DNA of 64,000 bases, from positions 124,001-188,000 of the forward strand of contig NZ_JAUCZC010000003.1 of NCBI RefSeq assembly GCF_030373265.1, read 5' to 3'. Under the pieces are notes generated by a model. It was not told the origin of the DNA and searched no databases. It saw nothing but the letters and a program-made list of their open reading frames with translations. This document shows, in pieces, positions 43,075 to 51,772 of the stretch (the first letter of the stretch is position 1; each line of letters begins with the position of its first letter). A program made the translations under genes and the position numbers. The DNA comes from Blastomonas sp. (GTDB lineage: Bacteria; Pseudomonadota; Alphaproteobacteria; Sphingomonadales; Sphingomonadaceae).

Positions 43075-44286
43075 TTAAACCGCGCCCGCCGCCTTCAGCT
43101 CCGCGATCGCCGCTTCGTCCAGCCCGAGCAGTTCGCCATACACTTGCGCATTGTGCTCGCCGATAGACTGCGGGGCGAGACTGCGGATGCTGCTGGGCGT
43201 ATCGGAGAGCTTGGGGAAGCTGTTCTGCATCGCGAACTTGCCCCAGCGCGGGCTGTCGACCTCGACCAGCGCCTCGCGCGCCTTGAAATGCTCGTCGTCC
43301 AGCATGTCCGCCGCGCCATAGATGCGCCCCGCCGGAACGCTGTGTTCGATCATCAGCGCCTCGACCTCGGCCACGGTCAGCGTTTTGGTCCAGGCCTCGA
43401 TCAGGTCGTCGAGTTCCTTCTGCCGCTGCCCGCGCGCCAGATGCGTCGCATAGCGCGGGTCGCTGGCGAGTTCGGGCTGCCCCATCGCCTTGCATAGCCG
43501 CGCAAACACCGCGTCCTGATTGGCGCCGATCAGATATTCGCCGTCGTTGCACTGATAGACGTTGCTGGGCGCGACGCCTTCAAGGATCGACCCGGTACGC
43601 TGGCGGACATGGCCGCCGACCATATATTCGGGCACCAGGCTTTCCATCACCTGCAGCACCGCCTCATAGAGAGCGCTATCGACCACCTGCCCCCGGCCGG
43701 TCCGCTCGCGCGCATGCAGCGCGGCGAGCGCGCCCATGCAGCCATATGTCGCAGCCAGCGAATCGCCGATCGAGACCCCCATGCGGCTGGGCGGGCGGTC
43801 GGGATCGCCGACGATCGCGCGCCATCCGCCCATCGCCTCGCCGATTCCACCGAAGCCCGCGCGCGACGAATAAGGCCCGGTCTGGCCATAGCCCGAGACG
43901 CGCACGATGATGAGCCGCGGATTGATCGCATGCAGCGCATCGGGCCCCAGCCCCCATTTCTCGATCGTGCCGGGCTTGAAGTTCTCGATCAGGATATCGG
44001 CATGTTCGACCAGCTTGCGGACGATCTCCTGCCCTGCGGGAATTCGAAGGTTGGCGCTGACCGACTTCTTGTTGCGGGCGACGACCTCCCACCACAGTTT
44101 CTGCTCGCCATGGCCCCAGGCCCGCATCGGATCGCCGCCACCAACACCGTCCACCGCGGGCGGTTCGACCTTGATCACCTCCGCGCCCATGTCGCCGAGC
44201 AACTGGCCGCAGAACGGACCTGCGATCAGCTGGCCGAGTTCGACGACGCGAATGCCGGCCAATGCCCCCTGGTTTTCCTGGCTCAT
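43075..44286 (-). CDS. CaiB/BaiF-family CoA transferase
   Basis: A 403-residue class III CoA transferase. Typical parts are LAGIRVVELGQLIAGPFCGQLLGDMGAEVIKVEPP, the catalytic-Asp region ERTGRGQVVDSALYEAVLQ, NFKPGTIEKWGLGP and SGYGQTGPYSSRAGF. It would activate an organic acid by moving CoA from another thioester. I start at ATG 44286; the extra track residues are antisense hyuB. It is the last gene of the GntR-controlled minus-strand operon, ten bases after hyuB. The partner acid is unknown, but an HMG-CoA-lyase-like enzyme in the same operon could cleave the resulting CoA ester. Confidence 0.9.
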   Translation of the reverse strand: MSQENQGALAGIRVVELGQLIAGPFCGQLLGDMGAEVIKVEPPAVDGVGGGDPMRAWGHGEQKLWWEVVARNKKSVSANLRIPAGQEIVRKLVEHADILIENFKPGTIEKWGLGPDALHAINPRLIIVRVSGYGQTGPYSSRAGFGGIGEAMGGWRAIVGDPDRPPSRMGVSIGDSLAATYGCMGALAALHARERTGRGQVVDSALYEAVLQVMESLVPEYMVGGHVRQRTGSILEGVAPSNVYQCNDGEYLIGANQDAVFARLCKAMGQPELASDPRYATHLARGQRQKELDDLIEAWTKTLTVAEVEALMIEHSVPAGRIYGAADMLDDEHFKAREALVEVDSPRWGKFAMQNSFPKLSDTPSSIRSLAPQSIGEHNAQVYGELLGLDEAAIAELKAAGAV

Positions 44287-44296
44287 GGCGTGGTCC

Positions 44297-46174
44297 TTAT
44301 TCTGCGGCAATCGCGTGGTGGTTCCAGCGCGGCTGGATCGGTGCGGGCAGCCCGGTTTCCGCGAGGCAGTTGGCGCGCAGCTGCTCGATGCTCGGGCCAT
44401 AATCGAACAGCGGCAGATCGGCGCGCTCGGCGCGCATCGTGGTGCGCAACGCTTCGGTAGCGGCGGTATCGAGCACGCCATCGGCATCGGCGATCACGCC
44501 ATAGGCCTTGGCCCCTTCGGACGTCACCAGACCCTGGCGGATTTCCTTGGCGACCAGCTCGGGCGCGCGTTCGAGCGGGTCACCCCAGCCGCCGCCGCCC
44601 CAAGTGATGAAATGCAGGATATCGCCCGCCTCGACCCGGACATCTTCCACCTTGTTGCCGACGATGGTTTGCGTGCCATCGGCCTTTTCCAGGATCTTGC
44701 GCGCGCGTGCGCCGGGCTTGCCGCCGTTGACGCCCCAGGGCGGCACGAACCAGCGGTCGTCGTGGATCGCGATCACGCCGGGCTCGAGGAACCGGTAGGT
44801 CATCAGGATGCCGTTGCCGCCGCGGTGCAGCCCCGCGCCGCCGCTGTCGGGCACGGTCTCGTAGCGCTCGATGACCAGCGGGAAATAGCGCTCAAGAAAC
44901 TCGTTGGGCACGTTGGTGAAGCCCGGCCACAAGGAATGGCCATCGGGGCCATCGCCCATCGGCCGCCCCGGAATGCCGCCAAAGCCGATCTGGAACAGCT
45001 GGAACCACTCGCCCTTTTTGTCGGTGCCCGCATAGAACAGATGCGGCGACGACGAAAAGCCGGCGGCGTTCAAGAATTCGGGCGTCTTCTGGCCGAGCAG
45101 CCCACCCAAAATGTCGAAGATGCGGCCCAGCGCATGGGTGCGGCCCGACAGCGCTGCGGGATAGCGCGGCTTGAGCAGCGATCCTTCGGGAATGCGCACC
45201 TCGATCAGGTCGTAGAAGCCGTCGTTGAACAGGATCTGTGGATCGAAGACCATGATCATGTAGATGCCGAAGAACATCTTGAACATGTTCTCGTTGAGCA
45301 GGAAGTTGATCGAGGCCTGGCTTTGCGGGTCGGTGCCGTCGAAATCGAGGATGACCTTATCGCCGTCGCGCCACATCGTGCATTTGAGCTTGTACGGCCC
45401 ATAGCCCATGCCGTCGTCGCAGATATAATCCTCGAAGCTGACCGGCTCTTCGCTGATCGCCTGGGACAGCAGGATCTTCATCGCGCGGTGGTTGCGCGCG
45501 AGCAGCTCCTGCGTCGCCGAGACATAGGTGTCGACGCCGAAACGCTCGCTCATCTCGATCACCCGGCGCGCGGCGACGCGGCACGAGGCGATCAACGCGT
45601 TCAGGTCCGCCGCGCACCACGCAGGCGTGCGGCTCTGGTGCAGCACCAGTTTGACCAGATCCTCGTTGTACACGCCCTTCTTCCAGATCTTGACCGGGGG
45701 AATGCGCACACCTTCCTGGAAGATGCTGGTCGCATCGATCGGCATCGACCCTGGCACCTTGCCGCCGATGTCGCTCTGGTGGCCGAACATCGCGGTATAA
45801 GCGAGCAACCGGCCGTCCTTGAACACCGGCAGCAACACCAGCCAGTCGTTGCTATGGCTGATCGCGCCGCCGACCGAATACGGGTCCGACAGGAAGATCA
45901 TGTCGCCATCCTCGAGCGTACCGTCAAAGCCTTCGAGGAAGCCGCCGATGAAGCTGCCGAACTGGCCAACGATCATCCGGCCGAGATGATCGGCGATCAG
46001 CGGAAAGGCATCGCCCTGCTCGCGGATGCCGGGCGACATCGCGGTTCGAACGAGCGTTGCGTCCATTTCGATGCGGGCGTTGCGCAGCGCGTTTTCGATG
46101 ATGTCGAGGCTGACCGGATCGATGGTCTTCTTCTCGAACGGGGTGTCGTTGGTCTGGATGATCGTTGCGGGCAT
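44297..46174 (-). CDS. hyuB: Hydantoinase B / oxoprolinase-family subunit
   Basis: A 625-residue HyuB-type subunit. Family-like stretches are IDPVSLDIIENALRNARIEMDATLVRTAMSPGIREQGDAF, HSNDW, FGHQSDIGGKVPGS and the Gly-rich end ITWGGGGWGDPLERAPELV. HyuA/HyuB pairs form ATP-dependent hydrolases of N-methylhydantoin or 5-oxoproline, or ATP-dependent carboxylases of acetone and acetophenone. It starts three bases after hyuA ends. The exact reaction cannot be told from sequence. Confidence 0.9.
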   Translation of the reverse strand: MPATIIQTNDTPFEKKTIDPVSLDIIENALRNARIEMDATLVRTAMSPGIREQGDAFPLIADHLGRMIVGQFGSFIGGFLEGFDGTLEDGDMIFLSDPYSVGGAISHSNDWLVLLPVFKDGRLLAYTAMFGHQSDIGGKVPGSMPIDATSIFQEGVRIPPVKIWKKGVYNEDLVKLVLHQSRTPAWCAADLNALIASCRVAARRVIEMSERFGVDTYVSATQELLARNHRAMKILLSQAISEEPVSFEDYICDDGMGYGPYKLKCTMWRDGDKVILDFDGTDPQSQASINFLLNENMFKMFFGIYMIMVFDPQILFNDGFYDLIEVRIPEGSLLKPRYPAALSGRTHALGRIFDILGGLLGQKTPEFLNAAGFSSSPHLFYAGTDKKGEWFQLFQIGFGGIPGRPMGDGPDGHSLWPGFTNVPNEFLERYFPLVIERYETVPDSGGAGLHRGGNGILMTYRFLEPGVIAIHDDRWFVPPWGVNGGKPGARARKILEKADGTQTIVGNKVEDVRVEAGDILHFITWGGGGWGDPLERAPELVAKEIRQGLVTSEGAKAYGVIADADGVLDTAATEALRTTMRAERADLPLFDYGPSIEQLRANCLAETGLPAPIQPRWNHHAIAAE

Positions 46175-46177
46175 GGG

Positions 46178-48235
46178 TCAGTTCCCCTTCTTGAGGGTGA
46201 TCAAAATGTTGCCGACGCTGTCGACGGTGCCGGTGCAATCGGCTTCGATCAGCGTGGTCGAGTCCATCTCGATGACGATGGCAGGGCCGGGGATGACGTC
46301 TCCGGCGAGCAGCTTGGAACGGTCGTAGATGACCGCGGGCATCATCGCCCCGTCCATCCACAGCTCATGAGCGCGCAGCTTGGCCGCCGACGGGTCGCCA
46401 TTGCCCTGCGCCAGCGTGGCGGCGGGCAGATCGAGCGGCTGGCCCATCGCCACCGCGCGCAGGTTCACGATCTCGTGCTCCGAATCCATGTTGAAGGTGA
46501 ACAATCGGTGGTGTTCCTCGTCGAACCGGCCGGTCAGCCACTCGATGCCATGGGTGTGCAGGTCATCGCGGGTGACCGCCATCGGCACCTCGAACGCCTG
46601 GCCCGCATAGCGCACATCGACCTCGAAGGTGATGGTGACATCCTCCCTCGCAACGCCCTCGGAGACCAATTCGTCGCCGATCTGCGCCGCCATTTCGTCG
46701 AGGATGCCGCCGAGCTCGTCGAGCGTGGTCGCGCTCGCGAGCCGCGAGAAGCTGCGCGCGGTTTCGGTGCGCATGCGCGTGGTCGCATCGCCCAGCGCGC
46801 ACAGCACGCCGGGACTGACCGGCGAGACCGCAGGCCAGCTGCCCATCAGCCGGGCAACCGCATTGACGTGCAGCGGCCCCGCGCCGCCAAAGCCCATCAG
46901 CGCGAAATCGCGCGGGTCATAGCCCTGCTGCACCGAGATCATCCGCAGCGCACCGAACATGTTCTCGTTGACGATATCGATGATGCCGCGCGCGGCGGCG
47001 TAAAGGTCGATCTTGAGCGCGTCGGCGATGGTCTGCACCGCCTTCTTGGCGCCCTCGCGGTCGAGCTTGAAGGTGCCGCCGAGCAGAGCTTCAGGCAGAT
47101 AGCCCAGCACGACATTGGCGTCGGTCACCGTCGGCAGCTCGCCACCCTTGCCGTACGCGACCGGCCCCGGCACTGCGCCCGCCGATTGCGGTCCGACCCT
47201 AAGGGCTCCGGTCAGTTCCGGCACATAGGCGATCGATCCACCGCCCGCGCCCACGGTCTTGACGTCGAGCGCGGAGGCGCGGACCGACAGATGCCCGACC
47301 TCGGTGGTGCGCACCCGGCGCGCCTCGAGGTTCTCGATCAGCGCGACGTCGGTCGAGGTACCGCCGACATCGAGCGTCAGGATGTTCTTAATGCCTGCGT
47401 TCTTGCCGACCCAGATCGCGCCGGTCACGCCGCCCGCCGGACCCGACATCAGCAGCGAGACGGGATGCTCTTCGGATTTTTCCGAGCTCATCAGCCCGCC
47501 ATCGGAGCGCAGCAAAGCCAATTTGCCCGCCATCCCCGCATCGCGAAGCCGGCTGCGCAGGTTGCGGACATAGCGGCCGACGACGGGGCGCACCGCGGCA
47601 TTGGCGACCGTGGTCAGCGTGCGTTCGTATTCCTGCATCTCGGGCAGCACGCTATGGCTGAGCGAAATCGGCACATCGGGCATGACCTCGGCGGCGAGTT
47701 CGGCGACGCGGCGTTCGTGCGCGCCGTTCAGATAGGCGTTCATCAGGCTGACGGTCAGCGCCTCGACGCCTTGCGTCTTCAATGTTTCCAGAGCGGCGCG
47801 GATATCGGCATCGTCGATCGCGCGCATCTCCTCGCCCTGCGCCGACATGCGGCCTGCGACCTCGACGGTGTCCTCCAGCGCGGCGAGCGGGGTGGGCTTG
47901 GGCCAGACGATCCAGCCGGCAAGCCCGCCGGGCACGAAACTCCGCGCAATCTGCATCACCTGGCGATAGCCTTCGGTGACGATCAGCCCGACGCGCGCGC
48001 CCTTGCCCTCGAGCACCGCATTGGTCGCAACCGTCGTTCCGTGGAGGAATATCTCGACATCGGCAGGGGTGATGCCCGCGCTCGCGCAGATTGCCTGCAC
48101 CCCCACCAGAATGCCCTCGGAGCTGTCATGCGGGGTCGATGGGGTCTTGTGCCGCCAGAAGGCGCCCGATTGTTCGTCGAACAGCAGCAGATCGGTAAAT
48201 GTGCCGCCGACATCGACACCCAGCCTGTAACTCAT
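46178..48235 (-). CDS. hyuA: Hydantoinase A / oxoprolinase-family ATP-binding subunit
   Basis: A 685-residue HyuA-type subunit with an actin-like ATPase fold. It starts MSYRLGVDVGGTFTDLLLFDE and contains HGTTVATNAVLEGKGARVGLIVTEGYR, LLMSGPAGGVTGA, LTLDVGGTSTDVALIE and MGFGGAGPLHV, all family marks. It would spend ATP to activate the substrate for its HyuB partner. I chose ATG 48235 because the VDVGGTFTD strand begins there. An HMG-CoA-lyase-like gene precedes it by 59 bases on the same strand. Confidence 0.92.
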   Translation of the reverse strand: MSYRLGVDVGGTFTDLLLFDEQSGAFWRHKTPSTPHDSSEGILVGVQAICASAGITPADVEIFLHGTTVATNAVLEGKGARVGLIVTEGYRQVMQIARSFVPGGLAGWIVWPKPTPLAALEDTVEVAGRMSAQGEEMRAIDDADIRAALETLKTQGVEALTVSLMNAYLNGAHERRVAELAAEVMPDVPISLSHSVLPEMQEYERTLTTVANAAVRPVVGRYVRNLRSRLRDAGMAGKLALLRSDGGLMSSEKSEEHPVSLLMSGPAGGVTGAIWVGKNAGIKNILTLDVGGTSTDVALIENLEARRVRTTEVGHLSVRASALDVKTVGAGGGSIAYVPELTGALRVGPQSAGAVPGPVAYGKGGELPTVTDANVVLGYLPEALLGGTFKLDREGAKKAVQTIADALKIDLYAAARGIIDIVNENMFGALRMISVQQGYDPRDFALMGFGGAGPLHVNAVARLMGSWPAVSPVSPGVLCALGDATTRMRTETARSFSRLASATTLDELGGILDEMAAQIGDELVSEGVAREDVTITFEVDVRYAGQAFEVPMAVTRDDLHTHGIEWLTGRFDEEHHRLFTFNMDSEHEIVNLRAVAMGQPLDLPAATLAQGNGDPSAAKLRAHELWMDGAMMPAVIYDRSKLLAGDVIPGPAIVIEMDSTTLIEADCTGTVDSVGNILITLKKGN

Positions 48236-48294
48236 TCCTTCACCCCTTGGCTTGCCGACGCCGAACGTCGGCACGTTTGACTTATGGTCCGTCC

Positions 48295-49200
48295 CTATGC
48301 CGCAGCGCGCGCGACGAGGGACGGAAGCTCGCGGCCGAGAATCCCGGCCATCCAGCGATTGGCAGCAATCACCCCATCCAGGTCCATGCCGTGGTCGATG
48401 CCTGATCGCTGTGCGAGATAGATCAGCTCTTCGGTAGCGATGTTACCTGTCGCCTTGGGCGCGAACGGGCAGCCGCCAAGGCCACCCAGGCTGGCGTCGA
48501 GCACGTGCACCCCCGCCTCGAGCGCAGCCCAGGCGTTGGCGATCCCGGTGCCACGCGTGTTGTGGAAATGCGCGCGCAGCCGAACATCGGCGGGCACGAA
48601 TTCGGCAAGGCGGCCATACAGATCGGTCACCTGCGCCGGCACGCCGACGCCGATCGTGTCCGCCAGCGCAATCTCGGCAGGGCCCGCCTCGAGCACCGCC
48701 TTGGCGATATCGACGATCCGCTGCGGCGGGACGTCACCCTCGAACGGACAGCCGAACGCCGCCGAGATCGTCACCTGTGCGACCAGCCCTTCGGCCTTGG
48801 CAAAGCGGATCATGTCAGCGGCTTCGGCGATCCCTTCGGCCACCGTCTGACCCTGGTTCTTCTGGCCGAAGGTGTCGGTGGCCACGATCACGCAGCCGAC
48901 CTCGTCGACACCGCGCCTGCCGCCTTCGCGCGTAGCCAAGGCCCGCAGCACACCACGCTTGTTGAGCGTCAGACCGATATACGACACGTCAGCGCGGTCG
49001 GGCAAACCTGAGATCACGGCTTCGGCATCCGCCATCTGCGGAACCCGCTGCGGGTGGACGAAGCTGGCAACCTCCAGCCGTCGCGCGCCAGCGTCGATCA
49101 TGCGACCGATCATCGCCAGCTTGTCGGCGGTGGAGACAATGTCGGGTTCGTTCTGCAGCCCGTCCCGCGGGCCGACTTCGACGATCTGGATCTTGGTCAT
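48295..49200 (-). CDS. Hydroxymethylglutaryl-CoA lyase-like aldolase
   Basis: A 301-residue DRE-TIM metallolyase. It shows KIQIVEVGPRDGLQNEP at the N-terminus, EVASFVHPQRVPQMADAE, HFHNTRGTGIANAWAALEAGV and the lyase signature GGLGGCPFAPKATGNIATEE with the catalytic Cys. It should split a 3-hydroxy-3-alkylglutaryl-CoA-like ester into acetyl-CoA and a keto acid. Its operon place beside a CoA transferase suggests a pathway-specific substrate rather than leucine catabolism. ATG 49200 is eight bases from the operator half-site region, so regulation by the GntR protein is likely. Confidence 0.88.
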   Translation of the reverse strand: MTKIQIVEVGPRDGLQNEPDIVSTADKLAMIGRMIDAGARRLEVASFVHPQRVPQMADAEAVISGLPDRADVSYIGLTLNKRGVLRALATREGGRRGVDEVGCVIVATDTFGQKNQGQTVAEGIAEAADMIRFAKAEGLVAQVTISAAFGCPFEGDVPPQRIVDIAKAVLEAGPAEIALADTIGVGVPAQVTDLYGRLAEFVPADVRLRAHFHNTRGTGIANAWAALEAGVHVLDASLGGLGGCPFAPKATGNIATEELIYLAQRSGIDHGMDLDGVIAANRWMAGILGRELPSLVARAAA

Positions 49201-49207
49201 GAGGTGG

Positions 49208-49219
49208 TTTGTATACATT
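49208..49219. promoter_or_regulatory. Putative GntR/FCD operator upstream of the lyase operon
   Basis: TTTGTATACATT contains the palindrome TGTATACA and nearly matches the second site at 50049. It lies just ahead of ATG 49200 on the minus strand. Confidence 0.6.
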
Positions 49220-49254
49220 TCAACAGCGCTCGTCCAGCTTGCGGGGCCAGGCGG

Positions 49255-49953
49255 TCAATCATTGGCCTGATATTGATCCCTGGGGCGCTTGGTGGTGATG
49301 CTGAAGGCGTGGAAAGCCCTGCGGATGTGACTGGTCATCACCGCGCGCGCCCAATGCGAATCGCGCGCAGCGAAAGCCGCGATCAGCTCGCGGTGATCGC
49401 GCGCCGACTGGAGCAGTTCGCTCACCCGGTATTGCTGGGCGGTGCGACTGACCACCGGCTGCTCGATCAGCTTGGGCAGCATCGCGCTCAACCGGGGCGA
49501 TCGGGCCGCTTCGAGAATGATATCGTGAAAACTGCGATTGTGCGCGAGAAATGCCGCCACATCAGGGGGATTGGCAGTGACAGCGGCGTCGAGAAGATCC
49601 GAGATCCGACCCATCTCTTCCAGCTGCCGGACCGAGATATTGCGCGCCGCACGGCTGGCAGCGTGCCCTTCGATCATCCCGCGCAGCACGAACATCTCGT
49701 CGATGTCATCGGCCGACCAGTCGGCGACGAACAGCCGCTTGGAATCGCTGCGCACGATCAGCAGTTCGTTTTCCAGCCGGCGCACCGCCTCGCGCACCGG
49801 AGTCCGCGACACACCCGAGATTCGCGCCAGCTGCTCCTCGGTCAGCTGATCGCCCGGCTCGGCATGGCCCGACAGAACGAACTGGCGAATCTTGTCATAG
49901 GCGATATCCGAAGCGCGCTGTGACGCAGCTTTTTCCATAGTTTTCAATCCCAT
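49255..49953 (-). CDS. GntR-family (FadR/FCD type) transcription regulator
   Basis: A 232-residue regulator. The N-terminal winged helix (LTEEQLARISGVSRTPVREAVRRLENELLI) is followed by an all-helical FCD effector domain with candidate metal-binding residues in FVLRGMIEGHAASRAA, HNRSFHDIILEAA and HRELIAAF. FCD proteins usually respond to small organic acids. It sits between the two divergent catabolic operons, and palindromes TTGTATACA(A/T) flank it on both sides. ATG 49938 is an alternative start with a better ribosome site. Confidence 0.9.
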   Translation of the reverse strand: MGLKTMEKAASQRASDIAYDKIRQFVLSGHAEPGDQLTEEQLARISGVSRTPVREAVRRLENELLIVRSDSKRLFVADWSADDIDEMFVLRGMIEGHAASRAARNISVRQLEEMGRISDLLDAAVTANPPDVAAFLAHNRSFHDIILEAARSPRLSAMLPKLIEQPVVSRTAQQYRVSELLQSARDHRELIAAFAARDSHWARAVMTSHIRRAFHAFSITTKRPRDQYQAND

Positions 49954-50048
49954 CCCTACATCCGGACGACCATTTCAGCCTCGCGTCAGGCTGTTGCCGC
50001 TTTGCATCATGCGTGGGTCAACTGCATTTGCCTATTGACGATAGACAT

Positions 50049-50058
50049 TTGTATACAA
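50049..50058. promoter_or_regulatory. Putative GntR/FCD operator upstream of the racemase-like operon
   Basis: TTGTATACAA is a perfect 10-base palindrome that fits the TNGT-N-ACNA pattern of FCD regulators. It lies between the GntR gene and the plus-strand operon start at 50119. Confidence 0.65.
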
Positions 50059-50118
50059 TAGCGTCAACCGGTATTGGATCGACGAGGGGGTGCTCGCGAT
50101 CCGGGAAGAGGGGTGTGC

Positions 50119-50871
50119 ATGTCGGATCAACGCCGCATCAAGGTCATCGTGCCCATCCCCATGGATGCCGCCGGTGTCGCCTCGCGGGCCGCGCAACTGC
50201 CTGTCGATTTTGTTCGCCCCGGCTTTGTGCCCGAATTTGTTGCCGTTCCTTGGGGTGCGGCGCTGGGCGACAGCTATCACGACATGCTGCTGATGGACTG
50301 GACCGTGTTCCAGAGCGGCATCACCGCCGAGGACGAGGGCTATGCAGGCGTTCTGATCGACACGGTCAGCGATTCGGGGCTGCGCGCGTTGCGATCGCGG
50401 CTGACGATCCCGGTGATTGGTCCGGGCGAGGCCGCGTTTGCCGCCGCGATGATGCTGGGGAAGAAGTTCACCGTGCTCACCATGTGGCCCGAGTGGTTCC
50501 CGCTCTACCAGAAGACGCTGACCGAATACGGCTTCTGGGACCGCGTCGCCTCGCTGCGCTCGATCAACACACGGCCCGATGTCACCGAACTGCTCGCGGG
50601 CAAGGAGGAGGTGATCTTCGACAAGCTCAAGGCCGAGGCGGAGCGCGCGATGGAGGAAGACGGCGCCGATGTGATCGTGCTGGGCTCCACCACGATGCAC
50701 CAGTCGGCAGCCTTCCTGGCAGCGAACCTGCCCATCCCGGTGATCAACCCGGGCCAGATCGCGTGGAAGTTCCTGGAAAGCCTGATCGAATGCGGGCTGA
50801 CGCACAGCAAGAAGGCGTTTCCGATGCCGGAAGTGCCCAAGGATGCAGACATAAGAAAGGGTTGGTTCTGA
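50119..50871 (+). CDS. Asp/Glu/hydantoin racemase-superfamily protein without catalytic cysteines
   Basis: A 250-residue protein with the two-domain racemase fold: IKVIVPIPMD at the start, GYAGVLIDTVSDSGLRALRSRLTIPVIGPGEAAFAAAMMLG and GADVIVLGSTTMHQSAAFLAANLPIPVINPGQIAWKF. In hydantoin racemases, maleate isomerases and arylmalonate decarboxylases, Cys is expected at one or both of the positions here filled by Thr82 and Ser190. The only Cys is C225, near the C-terminus. It is therefore unlikely to racemise by the two-Cys route. GAAGAGGGG precedes ATG 50119. Its stop overlaps the next gene (TGATG). Confidence 0.83.
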   Translation: MSDQRRIKVIVPIPMDAAGVASRAAQLPVDFVRPGFVPEFVAVPWGAALGDSYHDMLLMDWTVFQSGITAEDEGYAGVLIDTVSDSGLRALRSRLTIPVIGPGEAAFAAAMMLGKKFTVLTMWPEWFPLYQKTLTEYGFWDRVASLRSINTRPDVTELLAGKEEVIFDKLKAEAERAMEEDGADVIVLGSTTMHQSAAFLAANLPIPVINPGQIAWKFLESLIECGLTHSKKAFPMPEVPKDADIRKGWF

Positions 50872-51302
50872 TGGCAGACTGGTCACCCGGGTGCGCGGGG
50901 CAAGCCGCCCTGCCCTATCCGTTCTACATCGACATCGTCACCAAGCGGTACTTTGACGGCGTCGACAACAAGAATATGGATCAGGTGCTCAACTGCTTTG
51001 CGCCCGACGCCACGCTGACCGAGGTGACGTCGAACACCGTGCACGAGGGCCGTGAGGCGATCCGGGCGATGTTCGTCAAGCTGTTCGCCGATTTCGAGCA
51101 GATCTGGCACGGGAATTTCGTCCACGTCGCAGACCCAGAATCGAACACGGTCTGCTCGCAGTTTACCGTGCTGATCACGCCCAATGGCGGCGAGCAGCTG
51201 CGCTACGAGAACTGCAACCGTTTCTATCTGAAGGACCGCCTGTTTCAGCAGGTCTATGTCTACATGAGCGGCGACAACCTGCTCAAGGAAGGGGACGCCT
51301 GA
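50871..51302 (+). CDS. SnoaL/NTF2-like protein, first of a pair
   Basis: A 143-residue cone-shaped NTF2-fold protein (FYIDIVTKRYFDGVDNKNMDQVLNCFAPDATLTEV; EGREAIRAMFVKLFADF; FQQVYVYMSGDNLL). Such proteins act as isomerases, hydratases, cyclases or ligand carriers. It is clearly related to the next gene (FQxVxVYMSGxNxL at both ends) and overlaps it by one base. Function is unknown; co-transcription with the racemase-like gene ties it to the same pathway. Confidence 0.83.
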   Translation: MADWSPGCAGQAALPYPFYIDIVTKRYFDGVDNKNMDQVLNCFAPDATLTEVTSNTVHEGREAIRAMFVKLFADFEQIWHGNFVHVADPESNTVCSQFTVLITPNGGEQLRYENCNRFYLKDRLFQQVYVYMSGDNLLKEGDA

Positions 51303-51700
51303 TGCAGTACGCACCCACCCTCCGCCGCGACGAATTGATCCAGTTTGCGACGCAGACCTATTTCGCCAGCGTCGATCGGAAAGACATGGCGGCCACGCTT
51401 GCCTGCTTCCATGACGAAGCGCTGTTCACCGTCCAGACCAGCTTCACCACCCATTCCGGCAAGGCCGAGCTCGAGCGGATGTTCGCCGATTTCTTCGGCG
51501 CGTGGGCCAAGATCGTCCACCGCGATTTCACCTGCACCGTCGATGAGACCAACGGGCGGATAGCCGCGAGTTTTGTCGCCGAACTGACCGCCGCCGATGG
51601 CAGCGTGACGACACTCGACAACACCAATTTCTGGCGGCTGCGCGACGGCAGGTTCCAAGAAGTCCATGTCTATATGAGCGGAGCCAATGTGCTGGTCTGA
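51302..51700 (+). CDS. SnoaL/NTF2-like protein, second of a pair
   Basis: A 132-residue paralogue of the preceding protein: TQTYFASVDRKDMAATLACFHDEALFTVQTSFTTHSGKAELERMFADFFGAW and FQEVHVYMSGANVLV. The order of strands and the closing motif match the first copy, but sequence has diverged well beyond a recent duplication. The two may form a heterodimer. A TonB receptor gene begins 72 bases downstream. Confidence 0.83.
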   Translation: MQYAPTLRRDELIQFATQTYFASVDRKDMAATLACFHDEALFTVQTSFTTHSGKAELERMFADFFGAWAKIVHRDFTCTVDETNGRIAASFVAELTAADGSVTTLDNTNFWRLRDGRFQEVHVYMSGANVLV

Positions 51701-51772
51701 CGACCGCCGTTGAACAGCCGCCACAATCACATCCGGTTCGGGGGAACCGAAGCACTTCAGGGAGTTCACATC

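Noticed and set aside
44297-48235. Firm assignment as 5-oxoprolinase or acetone carboxylase
   Set aside because: No acetone carboxylase small subunit is seen, and HyuA/HyuB families cannot be separated by eye; left at family level.
43907-48280. Plus-strand ORF of 1457 residues
   Set aside because: It lies wholly opposite hyuA, hyuB and the CoA transferase, which have clear family motifs. Low stop frequency in GC-rich antisense frames explains it.
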